64,000 nt of DNA from Heterohyrax brucei (lineage: Eukaryota; Chordata; Mammalia; Hyracoidea; Procaviidae): assembly GCA_028571685.1 (NCBI GenBank), contig CM053141.1:51086333-51150332 (forward strand). The letters run 5' to 3'. Every line of letters begins with the position of its first letter. The stretch's first letter is position 1. Made by a program: the position numbers and the translations under genes. The notes beneath the pieces are model-generated. The model ran no database searches, was not told the origin of the DNA, and saw only the letters and a program-made list of their open reading frames with translations. Below, in pieces: positions 59,160 through 64,000 of the stretch.

Positions 59160-59930
59160 TTTCAGTCTCCCTCATTGCCATCGTCACCCTCCACACTACC
59201 TACAAGGTTATTTTTGTAGTTGTAAATCTGATCCTGGCACTCTTGAGTCGTGTTACTTCAAAGACCACTCTCTGCTGCCTACCCAATAAAATTCAAGCTC
59301 CTTAACTCAGGCTAAGGAAACCCTGGTGGCACACAGGGTTAAGCACTTCACTGTGATGATCAGGGTTAGAACCCACTCAGCAACTCGGCAGGAGCAATAC
59401 AGGGCAATCGACTGCAATAAGACTACATCCCAGAAAAGCCTATGGGGCAGTTCTATGCCATTATTCCACCACATGGGATTTTTATGAGTTGGAAAATCCA
59501 CTTAAAACACCTTACAAGTACAGTTGTAGTCTGTAAGGCCTCTACTTACATTCTCAGGCTAATTGCCTCAATTCCCTGGAACATTTTCTTCCTCCTACAC
59601 ACCTCTCAACCACACATGATATTACCACAAATACAGCATTCTATTTTACTCCTCCTCCCTCTCCTTTCTAAGGGCTAAATATCTTTCTTTTGCTGTTTAC
59701 CTGGTAAACTGCTAAACTTTATTCAAAGTTTGTCTCAATATGATATTTCTGAGATGCTTTTCCCAGCCACAGTTAATCTCTCCCTGTTGAGTTTCTGTAA
59801 CACTTTGTTCACATGGTTTTCAGCATCATCTCACTTTATTTGTTAAATGTCATCTTCAAGGGGCTGTTGGTCCCTGAAAGTCAGGGACCAAGATCTTTCT
59901 ACCTAAACAAAATATTAGATGATAAAACAC
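59160..59930 (+). mobile_element. L2 LINE 3' region, split by a SINE
   Basis: Pieces 59160-59315 (aaatctgatcctggcactct, aattcaagctccttaactca) and 59506-59930 (tcaattccctggaacatttt, tcagggaccaagatctttct) are in L2 order. The SINE at 59316-59505 lies between them. Confidence 0.6.
59316..59505 (+). mobile_element. AfroSINE inside L2
   Basis: Begins ggaaaccctggtggcacaca. The body is diverged, with cctatggggcagttctatgc and a short degraded tail. Confidence 0.75.
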
Positions 59931-60984
59931 TTGTGGTCACGCTGTCTAGTATAGGAATTTGAAGTTTGAATGGTTTATTTACTTTTATTAGAGCAGACTT
60001 AAAATGATTTTTCAGAAAAATATTGGTCATTCTACCAACTTTCTATTCAGGTGATTTTTTTTTAAATTAGGTTACCCAATTCACACAAAAGAATTCTATG
60101 TCTAACATCTAATACACAGCTGGGTATTAAAATTTGATACTTCAAAATATACCCACTTGATAACAACCTTGTAATTACTTCCATTTATTTTTTTAAATGA
60201 CTGAATTTTTTTCAAATGACCGAATTTATGAAACATTTCTCCAGGTATATTCATCTCACCCATTCTCTACCCTTGGAATGAGATAAAATATACCCTTGAA
60301 TTAAGACAAATCATCACCATTCTCTGTATTTTATTTTTATCACAACATATGGTCGTAAGGCACTTCTAAACAGAGTATTAAGAGATTATCCTACAGTATT
60401 TGACGTCCTTCAGACAAGGTGATCAAAGTCCTCTGCTATCTTCATTTGGACCGTGGGCAGTATTCTATCTTGACTTTTTTTTTAATGGAAGGAATATTTT
60501 TATTATGCACCACTTAACTTACTTAGACACTGCTTAACCTATATGGAAATGCTTGCAAATGGAATTTTATAAAGAAAAAAACTGTATATAATTCCCTGAG
60601 CTATAACACAGTCCCAAACCTGGGTTCTCTTTTTTCTTATAAAATGACCTTATTCGAAGTGGCTGTGAGACAAAGCAGCAGGACAAGAACTGACTCTTGA
60701 GAACATGTCACTGACAGAGACAAATGAGTCTAATGAGTTTAGGGCAAGTTTGACAGCCAAGATTTTGAGCTCTAATAAAAGAAGTGCTGTACTGACGACA
60801 CAATTCTAAACAATGTCAGGTTTGGAATAAGCTTTGGAAGATCAATGCAATTGTTTGTCTTTTTCTTTCTTTTTTTTAATATGAAGTCTTCTCTTTCAAC
60901 AAACATTACACATTTTTTAAATGATCAGAAAAAAAATAAAAGCCTTCATTTTTTGTCTCTTCACCATAACACAAAAGCAGGTCA
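59931..60984. other. Unassigned DNA
   Basis: No repeat is recognised. The stretch 60640-60860 is less AT-rich than its surroundings but shows no coding pattern. Confidence 0.45.
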
Positions 60985-61185
60985 AAACACCCACACACAA
61001 ACCCAGTGCCACTGAGTTAATTCTGACTCATAAAGACCCTACAAAACTGCCCCATATTGTCTGAAAGCCTGTAATCTTTATGGAAACAAACTGCCACATG
61101 TCCCTCTTGCAGAAATGTTGGTGAATTCAAATCACGAACTTTCGGTTAGTAGCTGAGCACTTTAACTACTATGGCAACCAACATA
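60985..61185 (-). mobile_element. AfroSINE variant, antisense
   Basis: gccactgagttaattctgac, gtctgaaagcctgtaatctt, aacaaactgccacatgtccc and ggttagtagctgagcacttt give a complete copy of the variant also seen at 7288. Confidence 0.8.
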
Positions 61186-61373
61186 CAAATCCAAGTCAGT
61201 ATCTAAGCTAATTCCTTTCCTACATCACTGGAATTTAGGGGTATTCTAGGGAACTTCCTTATTAAAATGTCATTCCAAGTTTATCTACACATGGTGATGA
61301 GATAAGTAAGATCTTCACTTCTTGGTAAAGATGTGAAGACACACTCTCACAACTACTGATTTGCCTTTCCACG

Positions 61374-61580
61374 GGTACCTGGGTAGAAGAAACAATTAAC
61401 CACTGGGCTACTAACTGAAAAATCGCTGGTTCGAACCCAGCCAGAAGTAAATTAGAGGAAAAGCCTGGTGATTTACCTCCAAAAGTCACAACCATGAAAG
61501 CTCTATGGAACACAGTTCTACTCTGACACACATGAGATCACCATGAGTTGGAACTGACTGATGGCAACTGGTTTGTGTCA
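61374..61580 (+). mobile_element. AfroSINE, long variant
   Basis: Sense copy with an intact Pol III box B-like sequence (ggttcgaaccc, 61429-61439), the block aaaagcctggtgatttacct and the tail gatggcaactggtttgtg. Confidence 0.85.
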
Positions 61581-62399
61581 TCTTCCTGCTGTAGGTGATA
61601 GTCCCTTGATTCACATACTCATTTAATATACTCCAACAATTGGTAAGAAATACGGGTATTTTTATTGTACCAAAGCTGCGTGTAATTCCTGTGATAGGAT
61701 ATCAGCTAAACGACAAGAGTACCTGGCAAGAATTAACAGAAAGTCTCCTCCACTGGTTGCTGAATGTATGAAATAAAGCATCCCTTCTAACTAGTCTGCT
61801 AAATGACTAAAACTTAGGAGGCACAGCCAAAGCTGAAAGTCAACCCTCATTTAGCAGTGAGGGAGGGGTCTTTGTGTGGAGCAGATAGTACACAATCCCT
61901 GCAGATGAAGAATGCTGACTACAGAGCCATTATCTGAGTGTAGCCGGGGCACAGTGCTGTGGGCTCCAAGCCATCTGCTAAGTAATAAGTGGAAGGGAGA
62001 AGAGATAACAAGGAAGAGCACAATTCTGGCACTCAGCTTAAAGATGCATTAGCTAAAAGGATTGAGGATATACAAGAAAAGCCAGTTCTGCTGGGCTTCT
62101 GTTCTCAACCACCTTAACCACCTAGGAATAACTACTTTATTTCCACATTATATACCCAAAGTATTGATTTAAACAGGAAAAGTGTTAGAGCAAGGGCCAT
62201 GGATGGGGTTAGTTGGGTTTCCAAGATTAGTCTTAGAATATTTCCGCCTGTCAAAAATTTTAGGTCTATCCTGAGATCCTACTGCATGGGCAAATCACAT
62301 ACTTAATGTACACAGTACCTAAGAGACCCTTTGCTAACGGGCCTGATACAAACGAGGGAAGAAGATGGAGATGTGTGCCTAACTTAAAACAGACTACAT
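61581..62399. other. Unassigned DNA
   Basis: No repeat or gene is recognised. The sequence at 61800-62080 has near-average base composition and no ORF of note. Confidence 0.45.
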
Positions 62400-62545
62400 T
62401 GTTGGAAACCTTGGTGGCATAGTGGTTAAAAGCTAAGGCTGCTAACCAGAAAGTCAGCAGTTCGGGTCCACCACGTCCTCCTTGTAAACTCTGTATCGTC
62501 TCTATGAGCTGGAAATGATTCAGTGGCAAGGGGTTTGATTTTTCT
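62400..62545 (+). mobile_element. AfroSINE
   Basis: ttggtggcatagtggttaaa, gctaaccagaaagtcagcag, then a shortened tail (catcgt-like to gattcagtggcaagg). Confidence 0.82.
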
Positions 62546-62559
62546 CTTTTATGTTGTTG

Positions 62560-62715
62560 TGAGAGCCTTGGTGGGATTTTGGTTAAGGGTTCAGCTGCTA
62601 ACCAGAAGCTGGCAGTTTGAGTTCACCAGCTACTACTTGGAAAACCTATAGGACAGTTCTATTCTCTTCTATAAAGTTGCTATGGGACAGCAATGGATTT
62701 TTTGTTTGTATTTTT
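62560..62715 (+). mobile_element. AfroSINE
   Basis: Sense copy right after the previous one: gagccttggtgggattttgg, gctaaccagaagctggcagt, ttctataaagttgctatggg. Confidence 0.82.
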
Positions 62716-62734
62716 CTGGTTTTATATTGGTGGT

Positions 62735-62935
62735 GGTAGGTGTTGTCAAGTTATTTCTGAATCAAAGTAACCCCATGTGACAAAATAAATCTGTAGCGAT
62801 TTCTAGGCTGTAATCTTTAAGAGAGGTGATCGCCTTCCAGGTCTTTCACCTATGGAGCGACTGACGGGGTTCAAACCTCTGACTTCTTGGTTAGCAGCCA
62901 AGTGCCTAAGCATTGCACCATCAAGGCTCCTTTAA
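62735..62935 (-). mobile_element. AfroSINE variant, antisense
   Basis: ggtgttgtcaagttatttct, taggctgtaatctttaagag, cttcttggttagcagccaag and gcaccatcaaggctcc. Confidence 0.8.
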
Positions 62936-62961
62936 TATAGACTACTAAAAAAAAAAAAAAA

Positions 62962-63170
62962 AACTCACTGCTATAAAGTGGATTTTGACTCATGCGAGCC
63001 AAGTGGGATGGAGTTGGATCCGTCGAGTTGGATCCGACTCATAGCAACCCCACAACGACACAGTAGAACTGCTCCCCAGTGTTTCTGAGGGGGTGCTGGT
63101 GGGTGGAACTGCTGATCTTTTGGTTAACAGTCAATCATTTAACTGTTGCACCATCAGGGTTCCTTTAACA
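62962..63170 (-). mobile_element. AfroSINE, antisense, with tail insert
   Basis: Complete antisense SINE preceded by a poly-A tract (62947-62963). A 42 bp tail-like insert at 62994-63035 is flanked by gactcat on both sides. Confidence 0.82.
62994..63035 (-). mobile_element. Ultrashort SINE-tail insertion inside a SINE
   Basis: gagccaagtgggatggagtt plus ggatccgtcgagttggatcc carries the ggatcc core twice. It is flanked by gactcat (62987-62993 and 63036-63042), but the host SINE is itself homologous, so the duplication is less certain. Confidence 0.6.
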
Positions 63171-64000
63171 GAGACTATAGGTATAGCAAGTCTAAAAAAA
63201 AAAAAAAGGTAAAACTACGGCTGAACATGAATCAATTGGTTCAGCAAAATTACTTAGGAGGAGTGATTTGGGAAATAAAAGAGCTAACTTTGTATTTTGA
63301 ATGCACCAACTGAATAGCCCATTTTAGCTTATTACAATCACACAGTTTATTTGCAGAGCAGAAAAATGAAAAGGTATCAGTCCAAATAAAATGTTTCTTA
63401 TAAAATATAACATTCAAAATGTGAAAATATACTTTAAGCACAGCAACATGTTTTTCACATTCACATACATTAATTAGATGCCTGATTTGGAAGTTATTGA
63501 AATAAGATCTAACAATGCTACCTTTTCAAATAAAATGTCAGTATTTCACTCACTGCAGAAGTTTACCTGCTGTGAAATTAAATCACGCACAATGAAACTG
63601 AAAAAGAGCGCATTGCGCTTTTATTTTAAAAGAAATTCAAATCACAAAACAATGTGATTAAGCGAAATGACTATAAAAAATTTAAAAGATTTGTAATCTC
63701 CTATATCAAATATCAAGGTTTAGAATCCCCTATACTGAAGTAAAAAACTAGAGATTATTTCATAACATACGCGTGATGTATCTTTGGCCTTGATCTATAC
63801 GACCAATGAGAACGTCGTAAGATATTCCTTAATGATATCCTCCCAGTTGTGAAAGATAACACAGTATCAAAATTCATCATTCAGAAATGTTATGTATAAT
63901 TCAACAAGTCTCATTGTTTTGCATTAAGTAATTATTTTTAATATCAAGAGATTTTCCATCTGCACACTTCACTGTTAATGTTGCACAAATTCAGTCTATA
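63171..64000. other. Unassigned AT-rich DNA
   Basis: A poly-A tract lies near 63195. No repeat or gene is recognised to the window end. Confidence 0.5.

Noticed and set aside
61429-61439. tRNA gene suggested by a box B-like sequence
   Set aside because: It is the promoter-like head of a SINE. No cloverleaf or acceptor stem is present.

Overview
This is AT-rich, non-coding mammalian DNA with no host exon, RNA gene or promoter that I can support. Nearly all recognisable content is transposable elements. About thirty tRNA-derived SINEs share one layout: a Pol III box B-like sequence near the 5' end and a tail resembling gagtcggaatcgactcgacgg. They occur with an RTE-type LINE of matching 3' end. 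That pairing is typical of afrotherian genomes (AfroSINE plus RTE), and elephant is the most likely source. MIR and L2 fragments are also present, as expected for any mammal. The species call rests on remembered repeat-family appearance, not on a search.

Layout. 1-2190: a SINE, a MIR and unique DNA. 2192-4660: a long antisense RTE. 4660-12900: mostly unique DNA with SINEs, a SINE broken by both a probable solo LTR and a second SINE (7288-8000), and a second RTE fused to SINE sequence (9194-10070). 13262-19606: several 5'-truncated L1 ends. 20548-28601: a nearly full-length antisense L1 (L1-A) holding a younger antisense L1 (L1-N, 21211-23339). 30900-37846: a second nearly full-length antisense L1 (L1-B). 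41446-46770: a sense L1 (L1-C) with an intact 5' UTR but no ORF1 or endonuclease. 47266-49758: a 5'-truncated sense L1 (L1-D). 50240-63170: a SINE-rich stretch with an internally deleted RTE, MIR and L2 pieces. The rest is unassigned.

Most notable observations: (1) a set of 24-45 bp insertions carrying only a SINE tail with a diagnostic ggatcc core, two of them with clean 10-11 bp target-site duplications, and no full-length copy of that tail type in the window; (2) a ~210-230 bp inverted repeat whose left arm is split by the 8 kb L1-A; (3) tandem monomers in the 5' UTRs of L1-C and L1-B; (4) an RTE/SINE chimera suggesting that RTE machinery mobilises the SINE; (5) changed or missing reverse-transcriptase catalytic motifs in all three long L1 copies. 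No coding system or host operon-like unit exists here; the interest lies in retrotransposon biology.
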